64,000 nucleotides of DNA from Branchiostoma lanceolatum (Eukaryota > Chordata > Leptocardii > Amphioxiformes > Branchiostomatidae): the NCBI RefSeq assembly GCF_035083965.1, contig NC_089738.1:8334734-8398733 (forward strand), given 5' to 3'. How positions within the stretch are numbered: position 1 is the first letter of the stretch; each line of letters begins with the position of its first letter. The notes beneath the pieces were generated by a model. The model saw nothing but the letters and a program-made list of their open reading frames with translations, ran no database searches and had not been told where the DNA came from. A program made the position numbers and the translations under genes. Shown here in pieces: positions 12,697-26,200 of the stretch.

Positions 12697-14039
12697 GAAC
12701 CACTGTGACAGTGCGATGTGGCCTCCAAAGAAGGCTCAAAGCGGTTGGAAAATTTCTGCTGGTAACTTCAACTGACCACTATCTAGTCGTAGGAATATAC
12801 AACATTTTGTAAGGTCATAGGAACGATTTGGTTGTGCTTTCCACATATTTAATTATAACAATCAAAACGGCATCACATTAGGTGAGTCCAATGTAAGAGT
12901 AATTATTAAAAACTTGATTATTTAAAGTGCATTTGTTTCATATTGTTTGGAGTTGGGGTGTAGTAGTTGGACAATCTAGTAGCAGGATCATATCTACCTG
13001 AATGTAACATTAGATTGATTGTATATGCAGCAACATTGTGACTAACTTTAGAATCAGTGTACTTAACGACTTCACTGACTTTATCTTACATTTGTATGTT
13101 TGTAAATTAGTGACAAATACACATGTGATAAGGACATTAAATATGCCTCTTCACATATTCTTTCCCGAGAATCTTGCATTTGAAAATAAGGTTAAGTCAG
13201 ATCAAACATATGGTTGATATCTTATTGTACTTATGTTAGTCCATCGCAATTTGTGTTTGAAATTTGTACAGTATACTTTAATCCTTGCTTTCTGCATGCA
13301 TGCTAAAAAAATTGAAAAGAATTATTTAACAAGAGTATGGGTCACTTTTACATTTTAATACAGGGCAATAACAGAAAGTTTATTTCAAGATTATCTATTG
13401 GAAACAAATATTGATTTCAATCTTATCAAAGAGTAATAAATTTGTTGTATATTCATGTATCCTGGACCTGGTGACTCAAAATATGAAAGACATCGCTCCA
13501 TCCTCATGACTTGCATTATTGTTATCTTGTGTAGAATTAGAAAGGAATGACGGAAAAATACCTGACTGCCATCATCATTCTCCTGTTACGATGGGAAAAC
13601 AGTCTAGTAGTACCGAGTCAGGGCCAACCTTCATGCAACACCTCACAAACAAACATTCTAAAAACACATATCTATGAACAGGAGAACTTATCAAAATTGA
13701 ACGCCTCTTCCCGAAAATGGCTTTCTCAGTCAGGTGTTATGTTGATACTGGTGCCATGGGCTAACCTTTCCCCTGGTTTATGGCAAAGAAGACTCTTTGC
13801 TTTAAGAGTTACAAATGGCATTGAAGAATAGACAAGATTGTGTTGTACTTTTCCAGTTCTGGTCTATTGTAAAGATAAATAGCTAAAACTTAACAAGAAT
13901 ATTGACAATGTCAATCCCTCTTTGGTTATCAACAACAAAACCAATGTCATTAGGTATGCACGGGTACAAAGCTCTTCTTTCAGTGTAGGCCTTGCCAGCA
14001 TTCCCTTGTATACATACATTTACAACTGTCCTTGCAAGG

Positions 14040-14232
14040 ACAGACTTACTGTAAATGCATTTAAGTCCGCATGGTTTTTATTTCACGCTAAGGTGAAAAT
14101 GGGGTGTTCGTGGTGGTTTTAAGTTTGCGGCAGCGCTGTAGTCACATACTGCTACAGCATCGGACAAAAAAGTTCGCGGTGCTATCAAGTTCACGGTAAA
14201 ACCACCGCGAACATTTCTGCATTTACAGGATT
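14040..14232. mobile_element. MITE with TACTGTAAATGCA ends
   Basis: The left end TTACTGTAAATGCATTTAAG and the right end TTTCTGCATTTACAGGA are inverted. The interior has the recurring phrases GGTGGTTTTAAG and ACCACCGCGAAC. Related decayed fragments are at about 17160-17358, 46105-46150 and 63572-63806. Confidence 0.6.
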
Positions 14233-15600
14233 TTGGACACCCGAAATCTAAAGCAGTCATATACAAGATGAAGAGCTGCAAAGACTGTTTCAGAAATCCT
14301 TTATTTCCTGAAAATAAGAGTATCATAGGTTACGGTAAACAGTACAAGAAAATGATAATTGTTACAAAAATATGCACAGACATTAACAACAAAACTGCAC
14401 CAATCTTTCATTTTCAACAGGTATATAACAGAGAGATACGCCATGAGAAATTCATGATTTTTTTTTGCTTCCATAGTCAATACGATCTACTACTAGTAGT
14501 TACTATTACACAAATATGGGTAACTGTTTAAATTACTAAAGGCACATAACTAACATTCTATTCACTGAAAAATATTCTTCCTACATTTTGTAATATCATT
14601 TTTCAATACAGTGTTAAGTTTCCACAACAAAAGAAATGATATCTCGAAGCTAAGCTCAACTCTTATGTATCCGTAGAATCTTGAAAACAAACTTAAAGAC
14701 TTAACAAAAATAAAGGAACAATGTTTAACCTGAATATCAGCCTTCTTAGGCTTCTTCTACTCTGCTTTGTTTTGTATGGTGTGAAACGTGATCTACTTGT
14801 TCCACTGGCCTTAGAATAGACTGATTCTCAGACTATCAACAACTAGTGATAATTACATAGTATGTAAACACAATCCAATATTTTGAGAAACTAAAAGGAT
14901 TGTTTCCATCAAATGGTTCCCTTTATGAGAAAAAAATATCAGCTCTCTTTGTAATTTCAATGGAATATCATAATTGTAGATTACCAGGTCATGTAGTTCA
15001 GTGTACAAAAATAAGTGACATTTAGTTCTCTGCATTTGGTACAGGGAGAGCTTGATTTATTTTATAGGAAAGCTCATTGGGAACATGCTTTGCATTTTGT
15101 CAGTTATAGTTTATTAGTTAGCATGTTTTCTTTATATGGTCCATTGTACATTTATGATGAAAACGCATAAATAACACAAAAATTTGAACTGATAACTTGC
15201 AGTTATTATTTAGTCAAAAGTCATGGAGTGAGCTGCACTTTTGTAAGAGTAGACAGACTTCTGAGTAGACAGACCCTCACATAGGAAAAGTGAGTGGACA
15301 AGGAAAAGGCTATAAGCATACCACATTTTGTGTAAAGTAAGTGGCATGTTTGTGCTTCCATGACAGTGTCTGTGTCCTTGTGTTAAGTTTGCAACTTAAT
15401 ACCAAAGATACCTCAAGTACACAACTGTTACCTTAATCTTGATCCTACCAAATTTGATTTCTTGGTTCTTATATTTGCCCTCTGAATTCTTTTTTGATTC
15501 ATTGAAACCAAAAGAGAAGACTTATACTGTTCAGGGTATGTATCAAGATATCAACTCAAAATCAAGAACCAAAAAATTGAATTGGTCGGACCTGATACTA

Positions 15601-16026
15601 GGGCCATGTTGATTTGATTTTATGAATGACATCTGCTCACGCGCATCAATTTTTGTCCCTTTCCCCCCCCCCCAAAAAAAAATGTTTTTGACCATACTGC
15701 AAATCATACATAGCTGCTGCAAAATGAGTAAATATATGCCGTAAATGGCACCAAAAAAATATTTCAGAAAAACAGATAACGATGCCGTAGAATACAAAAG
15801 TCAATTCAAGTCAAAGAAGAAAATGTGATAGAAGAAAAATAAAGAATCTATTGTTTGGCATACTATACTCTGCTGTCTGTTTATCTATTTGTTCAACCTT
15901 CCTAACCACATAGATCTCATAATGAAGACAACTTTTTTTAGTCAAACATTTTTTTTATTTGCACAACCGCATCAGTTTTGGAATCCCCAGAAGATGTCAT
16001 CCACATAATCAAATCAACATGGCCTA
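15601..16026. mobile_element. MITE of the GGCCATGTTGATT family
   Basis: The ends are inverted: GGGCCATGTTGATTTGATTT on the left, AATCAAATCAACATGGCCTA on the right, about 425 bp with no gene. It lies ten bases beyond the GPR180-like stop codon (16036), so it should form most of that gene's 3' UTR. On the minus strand it supplies an AATAAA at 15959-15954. Confidence 0.8.
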
Positions 16027-16035
16027 ATAGATATC

Positions 16036-19000
16036 TTAGGAGTAGTTCTTCTTGTTAAAACTCCTGTCCATCCTGAGAGGCAGAGACAGTGCTGACAGGG
16101 CAGACACTTCCCAGTACAAACTACGGGACAGGAACAGTTTGTAGAGGAGCACAACTGCTAAAGACTCACATATAACTACTCCACTTGTTACAATCTGGAA
16201 AGTAAAGAGACAAGAACATGATTACATCAATGTCACTTCACAGTGGACTCAATGGAAAAATACAAATGGACTATACTGTTTTTTTTAATGACATCATTTG
16301 TGCCATTTTAGACTGCAAAGTACAAAGTATCTAAAGTTGAGACCAAGATTAGTCTGTGTATGTAACTCCACTGTAAAAGGCTGTCACGGCCACTCGAGCC
16401 ACTTATAAGCGTGATTCAATCAGGCTAAGGCCAAGAGTAGATAACAAAAACATGAATGTAGGACAGTGAATCATGAGTCTTCACTTACCTTATTCCTGAG
16501 GTGTCCAGGAAACAAATATGCTATAACCACAATAACTGGGTAGCTTAAGAACCATAGCAGACAGCTCTGAAAAGAAAGACAATTGATTTTCAACAGGGAA
16601 CAGTAATTTTTCAAACTTTATACATTGTACTTCAAAAGTTGTAACATAAATTTTACACCTAAGCAGTGTTACAAAGGATAAAACTCAGGCAATAGAAATG
16701 TATCATTACTTCGTTGTCGACAATTTTTGTGTATGGCTTTAGATTGCACTTAGCGAGTTGTTAGTGACATCATCATTTGTGCACACAGAAGTACCACATC
16801 ATCATAAAGGATACTATGCTACCCATGCATATCATTGAGGCAAACATGAACTCAAACTTCACACAACACTCCCCTTTGCAATGACATCAACTTACCTTGA
16901 AAAAACTGAGGTAGAAATCTCTCCTGAGGCTGCTCCTTTCCTTGGCCATGGTTTGGTAGATGGCCCCTCCGAACACGAGCGCTAACACTAGTCTCAGCAC
17001 CACCAAGGACAGGCCCACCGCGCTTCTGTGGGCGTGGTACGTCTGGTGTTCTGAAGACTGGAACTGTTCCCATAGAGCCAGGACTGCCTGGTAAACAAAG
17101 TGGGATCTTGAGTCTGTTAGCTTTTATCTTAAATGTGTACTCAATGCGAAAGGGGTTATCGCAATGGTTCGAGGTTTTATGACTGCAAAGTCGCATAACA
17201 GCAAACTTAAAACCACCGTGAAAATGCTTGTTCTGTCTTCTGTCCAACTAGGTACCAGCATTGTTTTAACCACAAACTCAAAACAACTGCAAACACTCCA
17301 TTTTCTCAGCTCCTTACCGCAAAATTAAATCCCTACGAATGTTTCCCTTTTACAGTAGTTCACATTTGCTGCAGACTCGATAATTATATATAATGTATAT
17401 GTACTGAAAGAAGTAGGGAATGTCATCTCCAATGTGCTTCTTGGTTCAACTTTTCATTATTTAACGTTTCATAATTTCTGCAATGTCAAGATTAACAAAA
17501 TGAATACATAAATTGCAAAGATAGGGGTACATGTATGTACAATTGTACAATGTAACCAGTTAAGATTTGTATAAATATCACTATATACCTTAGCATTGGC
17601 AAAGATAATTACAAATCTAGGAGTTGAATAAAACAACTGTGAACTGCACTTGAAAAACGTACCAGACTAGATATACACATGATTGTTGAACAACCCTAAC
17701 GATGAGACTATTGTTACTCTTAAAAAGGATGGACTAACAATAATGATGCCAAAACTGCAAAAGTTTATGTATAATCCAAAGTATATAATAACTAACCTGT
17801 ATGGCACCGAGTCCCAGCACAACTACTGTTACAATGGGGTTGTTCTTCAGGTTGGACATCTTGGTGGCTTTTGACCCGGCCAGTGTCCATCCCATGGCTA
17901 CATTCAGCAGCATGTACAGCATCACCAGTGCAGAAAGGACCTCTAGCACTACACAATGGAACAGCAGTCACATGAGTAGATATACATTGTACCGAGAGAA
18001 AGTAGGCTACCAAAAGTGGGTAGTCACACACAATGTATCTCAACCCATCTATCCTTTAGTCCAACTATTTGACCATTGAGAAGATCTGGCAACCAGTTTT
18101 CTCCACCCTTCTTGGTTCTCTGTTTTTCTTAGTGTTTTACTTAGTGTCATGCCTGTCCATTCTCTGACATTATCCTCCCATCTTCTCCCTTCCTACCTCT
18201 CTTTTTTGCTCCCTCGATGGTTATCTTACATGATAGTTTTGACTTCAGCTTTCGTTTCTTTACTGTGGTTAGGAGGTCTTTGTACAGACCAATATTTTGC
18301 TTGACTCTATTTTGCATTTCAGATACATTAAGTAGAAAGGTAAATAGTATATCGTAAGGAAAGAAAGAAGAATGAAGTTAAGGTTGATACTCACTTTCAG
18401 ACAAGTTAAGAAAAAAAGGTGATCCCTCTCCGTCCTTGCTGTACCTTTGGTAGTGCAACATGTTGAATAGTGCAGCGGAAAACTGCAGAGAAGTGGCCAA
18501 TGTCAACAGCTTTAGCACCTGTGATAGAGGAAGAATAAGCGCAATTTACTATCACTATATCAAATTTGTAAATACAAACATGTCTAATTGGAACACAATG
18601 CATCATCTTTATTTAAACATAAAGCACATCAAATTTTATTTGTGGTTTTGTAGTAACTCATTTTTGACAAAAAAAAAGATAGAAATGTTAATCTACTGGT
18701 TCAGAAAAAAACCTGAAATACAGAAAAAAGTGTTCACATTTGCTAGAAAACATGTGGCATAATCAAAAAGAAATCTATCTGTACAATGTACATACCAAGT
18801 ACATGGGTCCTTCCTTACAAATAGTCTGCCACAGTTGGGGTCCATAGATACAGGCCATGATGAAATATGCCAGAACTACAAGCTGGTAGAACAGGAGAAG
18901 ACCTACAGAAACACAAAAAGAAACTTTAAATCAAGTTCCAGAAAAAGGTTGTTGGCAGTTTGGTGTTTGTGTAATAGAGATAAATCTTCTTTCTTTAATA

Positions 19001-22000
19001 CTGAAGAAGCCTGGTATCCAGGCCTAATATAGCTGCCAAGTTTCTTTCATTCCATCTGAAAATGAGATGACAAAAGAGACCCGGCAGCTGTATATAACAG
19101 GATTGGATACCATGCTAGTACTGAAGTCACCATCAAAGGGGTTCTACGCATATGTTGGCACCTGGTGAATGTATTTTGGTCATGTACAAGGCCATGTTGA
19201 TTCGATTAAATGGATGACATCCACACGCGCATCAATTTTTGCCCATTTCCCAAAAAAAAATTTCCGGCCATACTGTAAATCGTATAAAGCAGCTGCAAAA
19301 TGAACAAATAGATGCCGTAAAAAAGGAAAACGAATACTAATGTCGTAGAATGCCAAAGTCAATCACAAGAGTCAAAGAAGAAGATGTGAAAGAACAAAAA
19401 TTAGGAATCTAGCTAAGGTATACCATACTCTGCATCTTCAACCATCCTTTGATTTCTTAATGAAGGCCAAGGTTGTTTCTTTTTTGGCCAAACATTTTTT
19501 TTTCTCTATTTGCAGGCTTGCATCAGCTTAGGGTTTCCCATTGTCATCCATAGAATAGAATCAACATGGCCTAAATAAAAATAAATAATGTTCAATACCT
19601 CTTTCCCCTGTACTGAAGTGGTAAAAGGGTATCTACTAAAAAGTTGGCAGATGGCTGTTTTTTGACAGTGTGTATACATGAATTACCTCTTTCCCCTGTA
19701 CTAAAGTGGTCAAAAGGGTTGCCCTCCCTGTCTGGGTTGAACAGTCTCAGTTGGTACTGTATGGTGTTGGGCTGTCCCATAAAGGACCCCAGCTGACAGG
19801 TGCTGAGCTCCGCGTACACAACGTGCCACATCTCAGGACTGCCGCTGGAAAAGGTGAAGTTGGCCTCCGCTTCCACAAGTTCAACTGGAAGAAAAAAAAG
19901 ATATCCTCAGTAAGAAAGATTAAAGTCTCCTCATGAGTCGAACACAAGACCTCTTATCCAAGGTACTGTGAATCTTAAAATGTTGGTTGTGTTTTTGGCG
20001 GTGACCGCAAATGCGCATGTCCAATGCAGGGATCTCCCCAAAGAATGGAACAGTGGCCCTCCTCCATCCTGTTCTAATCCCAGCTCCATCCTGTTGATTT
20101 TCAAAGTTAGGGTACCAGTATTTCTTCCAATATTTCCCCAGCCAAGACTGTAATTTTGCTCAAATTTAAGATTTTATTGATTAATATAATTATGATGCAA
20201 ACCTGAAGTTGCAGGAAATGAAAAGGCAAGATGCAGCAGTTGCTCTCCTCTTGACAAGTGCGTGCCCCCTCCAGACCTCCCCCCTCACGACATGTATCCT
20301 GTGCTTGGCACCCTCCCCCCATCCTGCTCTATATTTCTGGGGAGATCCTTGCAATGTATCACTTTATAGTAAATATAATACATACTACAAAATTGTTTCA
20401 CCTGTGAATTTAAAACACAGCGGAAACCTCCTTTCTTCTCATGTACATGTAAATGAATTTACAGCATGTCCCAACCAAAGGTAACTTGTTACTCATTTCC
20501 TTTCTTCTTTTATTAATCTATCATTTTCATCAGATTCTGAGTTAATTGTACTCCAATAAACTGCAATAAATGATTATAATTTATAGTGGTGTCAAGTGAC
20601 TTTCCTAAGCACACAACATCAACATGGATTTGAATCCCTCCAAACTTGGAGTCAAATACCCTAATTATAACCACCAATGCTACTGAAAGAAAATTGGAGG
20701 AATTCTCTTATTCAGGAATTATCATTGTTCAGTTTCCTTTTTTTGCCATACAACAATTCAAAGACTTGACGTACAAGACAGTCTGGCAGCTGATATCTTG
20801 TCGAAACAGGTGAGTTTCTCGGTCGCATCCCTCCAGTCATCGTCCCGGTACAGGTACAGTCTACCGTCTGAGGTCACCGTGGCATTGAACTTGTACTGGA
20901 TAAGGGTTGGTTCCCCTGTTTGAAAAGAAAATAATCTCAACATTCATAGAAACACATTTACAAAGACTTTTACTGCTTAGAATAGATGTTTACAAATAAT
21001 GAAATGGCAAAGATACATATGTATGATATTATTGCATTGGCTCACTCACTTAGAATTCAATAACTTCATTCCTTTTGCAAATGGGACATTTATATAGTGT
21101 CCTTGCATATACATTGTCAAACCTGCCCAAGGCGACCACCCGGCGGACCGAGCAAAAACGGTCGCGATGGACAGGTGGTCGCCATGAAGAGGATTCCACT
21201 CACATGTTTCCAGGGCGAGGTTTTTAAATACAGTACGTAAATGGATGGAAAATTATGTGAATTTAGACAGCATGACCCCCACCAGGCTCAATTCTCATTG
21301 ACAGAAAGATCACACAAAAATTACATTTTCCGTTATCTGTATACCGCTACATCGTGTACAAATTTTCGTCATAATTTTGTGTACAAAACAATGTTTGCCT
21401 CGATAATCTCGCAGCGCCTTCCCGCATTCACACGTTACATTAAATAGTACACACACACACACACTCATCATCGAAGTTTTAAGGCCTAAGACAAATCCCT
21501 AGAAAACACCTGCTGGCCCCAGCCTTTTTTGGGGTGCCGACCGCTGGATAAAAGGGTCCAAAAGTTTTCGATCTGACAACTAAAGATGAAACAGAACGGT
21601 GTGATTTCGTCGCGCCGCGCCGCCAAGCTCTGTGCGACCGCCTCGAAAGGTATGAGTCAGTGCAGCAGAACGCACAGCGTCCAATAAAAGTTTGCGAGAT
21701 TCATGGAAATAAAAAGAAAATAAGAATATTAATTTTCATCAATAACTAGAGTATTCGTAAATGTTCATACACATAAAGCATCGTGTTTTAGAAAGGTCAG
21801 CGGTACGCCAAATCCGGGCTACGCCAAATCCAAGATGGCGTCGGGACCAAGGAACAACATTTATCGCCCGATGTTTTGCCCGCCGCGAAGTCATTTTACG
21901 GCGGAATTTAGTAAGACACAGACACATTTTTGTTGAAAATACAAGAAATAGATAATAGTTTCTGTGAAATCTGACTTCTTGACGCCATGTACGACGTATT

Positions 22001-22855
22001 CGTTTTGAAAATTGAGTTTAAACCGAACTAAGATAACGATAGGCACAACAACATCACAAACATTTGTCTTTACAATTTGTTTATGAAGGCGGAACGTTTT
22101 CTTAAAACACTTCATGGAAGAATCGATGCTATAACATTGCTATTTCATATATTTTTGTCCTTATTTTTGTCCTTCAAAGTCTTGAAAACATTTCCGTGAA
22201 ATCCGACAACAAAATGATCCGATGTCACCACACGCTTGAAAATTAGGCGGCCGCCATGGGCAGGGATTGTGCTCTGTGCGGTCCCAATTCGTGGCGGTCG
22301 CGGTCGCGTTGGACAGGTGGTCGCCTTGGGCAGGCAGCTTAATGCTTGTGCCTATGGAGAAAATTTTCGGGACCGAGAAAAAGCGGTCGCCATGGCCAGG
22401 TGGTCGCGTTGAAAAGGTGGTCGCCTAGGCAGGTTTGACTGTACAGTATCATTTACAGTCTATCTACATTGCAAATGATTCAAAAGGCTAATAATTGTAC
22501 TACCAATAGTAATGCTATTGTATACTTAACTACAGTCTGTTTTAATTTGGTAACCTCTTTTCAGTTTCTTTTTGCATGTTCAAATAATAGATATATCAAA
22601 TATTTTAATTTGATAAAATATGCATGCTATATTGTTGAAACTTAACCTTAGCATGAGTTCAGTTTAATCTTAAGATATAATCTTAAGGAAAAGACAAGAT
22701 AACAAGATATCACACTTACCATAGAACCAAAAGCTTGCAAGATGTTGTCCCTTCTCTTCCAAGGCTCTTTGAGAACTCAAGACTCCCCTCACCGTCTTGC
22801 CTTGGCATTCTAAGACGCCGGCTAGGACTCTTAAGGCAAGAAGCAGCCACAACAT
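16036..22855 (-). CDS. GPR180: GPR180-like GOLD-domain seven-helix protein
   Basis: Nine exons on the minus strand: 22855-22720, 20915-20775, 19884-19687, 18902-18796, 18518-18395, 17948-17797, 17087-16896, 16566-16489, 16194-16036. They give 428 aa (human GPR180 is 440). A signal peptide (MLWLLLALRVLAGVLEC) leads to an ectodomain of about 140 residues with paired cysteines, then seven predicted helices from about residue 159. Loop landmarks are YGPQLWQTICKEGP, LHYQRYSKDGEG, and AMGWTLAG before helix 5. Family knowledge: GPR180 and TMEM145 belong to the GOST group (GOLD-type ectodomain plus 7TM), are not classical GPCRs, and act in the secretory pathway or at the surface. TMEM145 is the alternative by sequence alone. 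The divergent TGDS neighbour favours GPR180. The end of exon 2 is the least certain splice site: GTACGT is used, and a GTCTTT six bases on is also in phase. Confidence 0.88.
17155..17358. repeat. Decayed MITE fragment
   Basis: It shares AAACTTAAAACCACCGTGAA and the end TTTTACAGTA with the TACTGTAAATGCA element family at 14040. It lies in intron 6 of the GPR180-like gene. Confidence 0.45.
19189..19574. mobile_element. MITE of the GGCCATGTTGATT family
   Basis: The left end AAGGCCATGTTGATTCGATT and the right end ATAGAATCAACATGGCCTA are inverted. The interior matches 15601-16026 at CAGCTGCAAAATGA and ATGCCGTA. It lies in intron 3 of the GPR180-like gene. Confidence 0.8.
21115..22444. mobile_element. 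Non-autonomous DNA transposon, about 1.3 kb
   Basis: The left end reads TGTCAAACCTGCCCAAGGCG and the right end is the inverse of TACAGTCAAACCTGCCTAGG. The subterminal zones are packed with the phrase GGTCGCCATGG or GGTGGTCGCC in both orientations. The interior is AT-rich with no transposase frame. It lies in intron 1 of the GPR180-like gene. The superfamily cannot be named without matching to an autonomous relative. Confidence 0.75.
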
Positions 22856-23204
22856 GTTCAGGCAGACCTGATCTTCAAATACTGATCTTATTCGTTACAT
22901 GTAGCCAGATATATCGAAGATATTGTGGTGAAAATACTTTGACAGTTTTACCGGTATTTTGCAGACGCCATTTTGCTTGGTACGTGTCACTACTCACTTC
23001 CGGGGTACGCTTTATGGTACTATCGTAAAATACGATTCTAGCAACAAAACCAACTTTTTACACTCTTTCGTATCTTTTTAATGTTTTAAAAAAAATCATA
23101 AATGTATTTTTAGTGCACTTGACTAAGAATTTCGATTATCATTTGCATTAATGGATATATACTTATAGTTTACGATATGCCGTAAAGTGTGTTGGTGGTA
23201 CAAG
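22856..23204. promoter_or_regulatory. Bidirectional promoter, GPR180-like / TGDS
   Basis: Only 349 bp separate the two divergent start codons. The interval has no TATA box placed for either gene. It contains an ETS-type motif ACTTCCGG at 22996-23003 and a minus-oriented YY1-type motif (CGCCATTTT) at about 22966-22974. These are the classes of site typical of TATA-less divergent housekeeping promoters. Confidence 0.7.
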
Positions 23205-23212
23205 ATGGCGGC
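23201..23212 (+). promoter_or_regulatory. TISU / YY1-type start element of TGDS
   Basis: The bases CAAGATGGCGGC around the TGDS start codon match the TISU consensus SAASATGGCGGC at every position. TISU elements combine YY1-dependent transcription with initiation on very short 5' UTRs. If it works here, transcription would start within a few dozen bases of 23205. Confidence 0.65.
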
Positions 23213-26200
23213 GCCCGTGGAAAAAACGCCGGCGGGTGTCCAACAGGAATGTTGTTTTTGTTCGGACACAAAGTTCCGACGGAGGATTCTGGTGACAGGC
23301 GGTGCTGGCTTCATGTGAGAGGGTTATGTTTTTACTTTGTATACAGTAAGACTGGTACTGTAGTTTAATACTCTTTTCCTGAGGTGGAACTAGTACTCAA
23401 GTGGGAGGGGGGCATTTTTGTTGATAATAATTGTGAAACCATGCGGAAGTGATTATGAAGGTGAGAAGTTTCAAATAATGTCTCTGTGTTGATTGAATGA
23501 TACACAAGCATAAGATATACGCCTTAATATTTACTTCTATTTGTACTGTTTTATGCTGACAATATATCACAATATACAACATATAAACAACTGTAACAGT
23601 GGGGGTTCAAGCGCCTCCAACTGACCAGTCTAACTGGTCTTGACCTTTTAGCCTAGTGGTTAAGGCGTGCGTGCCTGTGATCTGGGCTGCTGGTTTCGGC
23701 GTGGGTTTGAATCTCGGTTGGGATCACTTCTGTTTCTACTCGCTCCTTTGATTTGTTTCACTGGTTCCCACGCCGGCCCTGTGAGATCACACAGGGAATA
23801 TCGTACTCAGAGACAAGGGGCGAGTCTAGAAAGAAAAGGGGGAGTCTTGTAACAGTGGGGATTCAAGCGCCTCCAACTGACCAGTCTAACTGGTTGCGAC
23901 CTTTTAGCCTAGTAATTAAGGCGTGCGTGCCTGTGATCTGGCCTTGGCTGCCGGTTTCGGCGTGGGTTTGAATCTCGGTTGGGATCACTTGTTTCTACTC
24001 GCTCCTTTGATTTGTTTCACAACACACATGTTTTTGCTTTTGCCTGAGGCTATTGACAGGATCATCCTGTCAGCAGTGTAAATTTTTTCTACTGCTGACA
24101 GGATCATTCTGTCGACAGGATCATTCTGTCAGCAGTGCAAAGTTTTCTTCTATTGACAGGATCACCCTGCAGTCAATAGTCACTTCCTTTACTTTTTAAA
24201 CTTTTTTATTACTCAAAAATGTACTTCATAATTTCTATCTTCTTTTTTTCTCCAGAGCATCACATGTTGTTGCAATGCTTGTGGAAAGACATCAGGACTA
24301 CTTTGTTGTCAATCTTGATAAGGTAATTGACTGCTATAATATTAATATGCAATGTTTTAAAAAATCTCAAAATCAGATATGGGCATTGGGTTGAGTACTA
24401 TGGATGTTGGTTAAACTTAGGAAATCTTCACAATTTAGTGGATGAACAATAAAAGTTGAAAGTAAGAGTTGTTACCTTTTGATGTATTTATTTTTGACTC
24501 AAGTGTATGTATTTTTGACTCAAGTGTAAATTTGAATTACTCATGACACATGCAATGTTTATGCCATTTCATCATGCGCTAATATAATGTGGCATTTAAG
24601 TCCATGATACTGTTAAACTGTTGTATATTATATTTTCTGTAGTTCGGGGCTTTGCTTTGGATACAGATCTTTTTAAAGATTTGTAAGCATTCAACATGTA
24701 CATGACCTTGAAGTATATCCCATTTGCCCTTGACAGTTGGATTATTGTGCCAGTCTCAAGAACCTTGAGAGTGTGGAAAACAGTCCCAACTATAAGTTTA
24801 TTCAGGTAAGTTGTATTTTTCATACTGAATTACTTTTCCCTTCAAATTTATCATTAATCTAAGCAAAAGCAAATATATTAATTTCAAAAAGATGTAGATC
24901 TGCAAAGATGTAGTTCTGCAAATTAAATCAAACAATAGCAACATTAGTTATTGTTATCAACCTACTAGTATAGCAACTTGTCTGACAGAAATAGGTGTTT
25001 TTCCAAAACAAAAAACCAGCCAATTTGCTACTAGTATCAACATTTCTTTTTACATGAGCATGTAGTGAAAACAGTGCATTATCCAAGGTATTCTGTTTTA
25101 TCCCTGTATCTAATTGTATTTTTGTGTTTTACATGTTTTATGCATTTTTTTTATTCCATACCTATCCCACAGGGTGACATCTGTGACCAGGACTTCATGA
25201 GGTATATCTTCCAGAATGAGAGAATTGACACAGTGTTGCATTTTGCTGCTCAGTCTCATGTTGGTAAGTATCACTATGGCAGGACATGTTAAATGCTTAC
25301 ATCAAAGAATTCTTTGACATAAAATCAAGAAGACATATACATCCAAGCAAGATTCGATGCTTTTAGAATAGAAGAAAATGAAAATATCTTTAACATTGTG
25401 CTGACATCTATCTTTGGTTTAAGATGCATTTGGAATATCCATGGAGGGTTTAAAATGCATTTGGTATATCCATGGAAGGTTTAAGATGCATTTGGAATAT
25501 CCATGGAGGGTTATGGCAATGGAAAAATCCCAACCAAATGCATAAACTATCACTTGAATGTACATTATAACATCATGATGTGCCTATATGAATTGTTAGG
25601 TATTTTGATATGTTACTGAATGTATTGATGTACATTAGATATACAGGGGATAAAATACACAACACAAGAGTTACTCAAACATCAGGATAAGTTTTGTGAA
25701 CTTATAGCTATTTACAAAACTTAAATATCCAGTTGCTTATGAATAACTTGTGTATTGTGTTACTGAATACTAGTATATACATGTAGTAAGAATATAGTAC
25801 ACTGTACTTGTGGATGCTGTTTTATTGCTAACTCCAGTGACCATGTTAAAATTTCTAATGCAAGATCCAGTATATCTGACAAAATCAATTCTTTATTGTA
25901 GACACGTCATTCACGAGTTCTTTAGAGTTCACGCGAGTGAACGTGTACGGGACCCACGTGCTCGTCAACACGGCGTACGAGACCGGTGTGAAGAGGTTTG
26001 TCCACGTCAGCACAGATGAGGTGTACGGAGGAAAAAGCACCAGCGTAAGCTTTACAGCAACCTGTTTTATGCATTTTATTTGCGAGGTTGCATTTGTGTC
26101 AGTATTTACAATAACACATGCATCTTGATATCCCCATGAATTCAGTGATACTTTTGTAGGTTAAGACTGTTTTCCATGTAATGATTATTAAATGCAAGCA

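Larger units (their letters stand above)
12697..16035. other. Channel 3' flank and intergenic space
   Basis: This stretch should contain the channel 3' UTR. A candidate AATAAA lies at 13435-13440. A 94-codon frame at 13547-13828 has no family features and is not called. Convergent to it, the GPR180-like gene ends at 16036. Two elements inside are listed separately (14040-14232, 15601-16026). Confidence 0.4.

Noticed and set aside
13547-13831. 94-codon frame with a hydrophobic start
   Set aside because: The hydrophobic run is short and interrupted, no cleavage site or domain follows, and it lies in the channel 3' flank.
18460-18762. 100-codon plus frame
   Set aside because: Antisense to GPR180-like exon 5 and its intron, with no features of its own.
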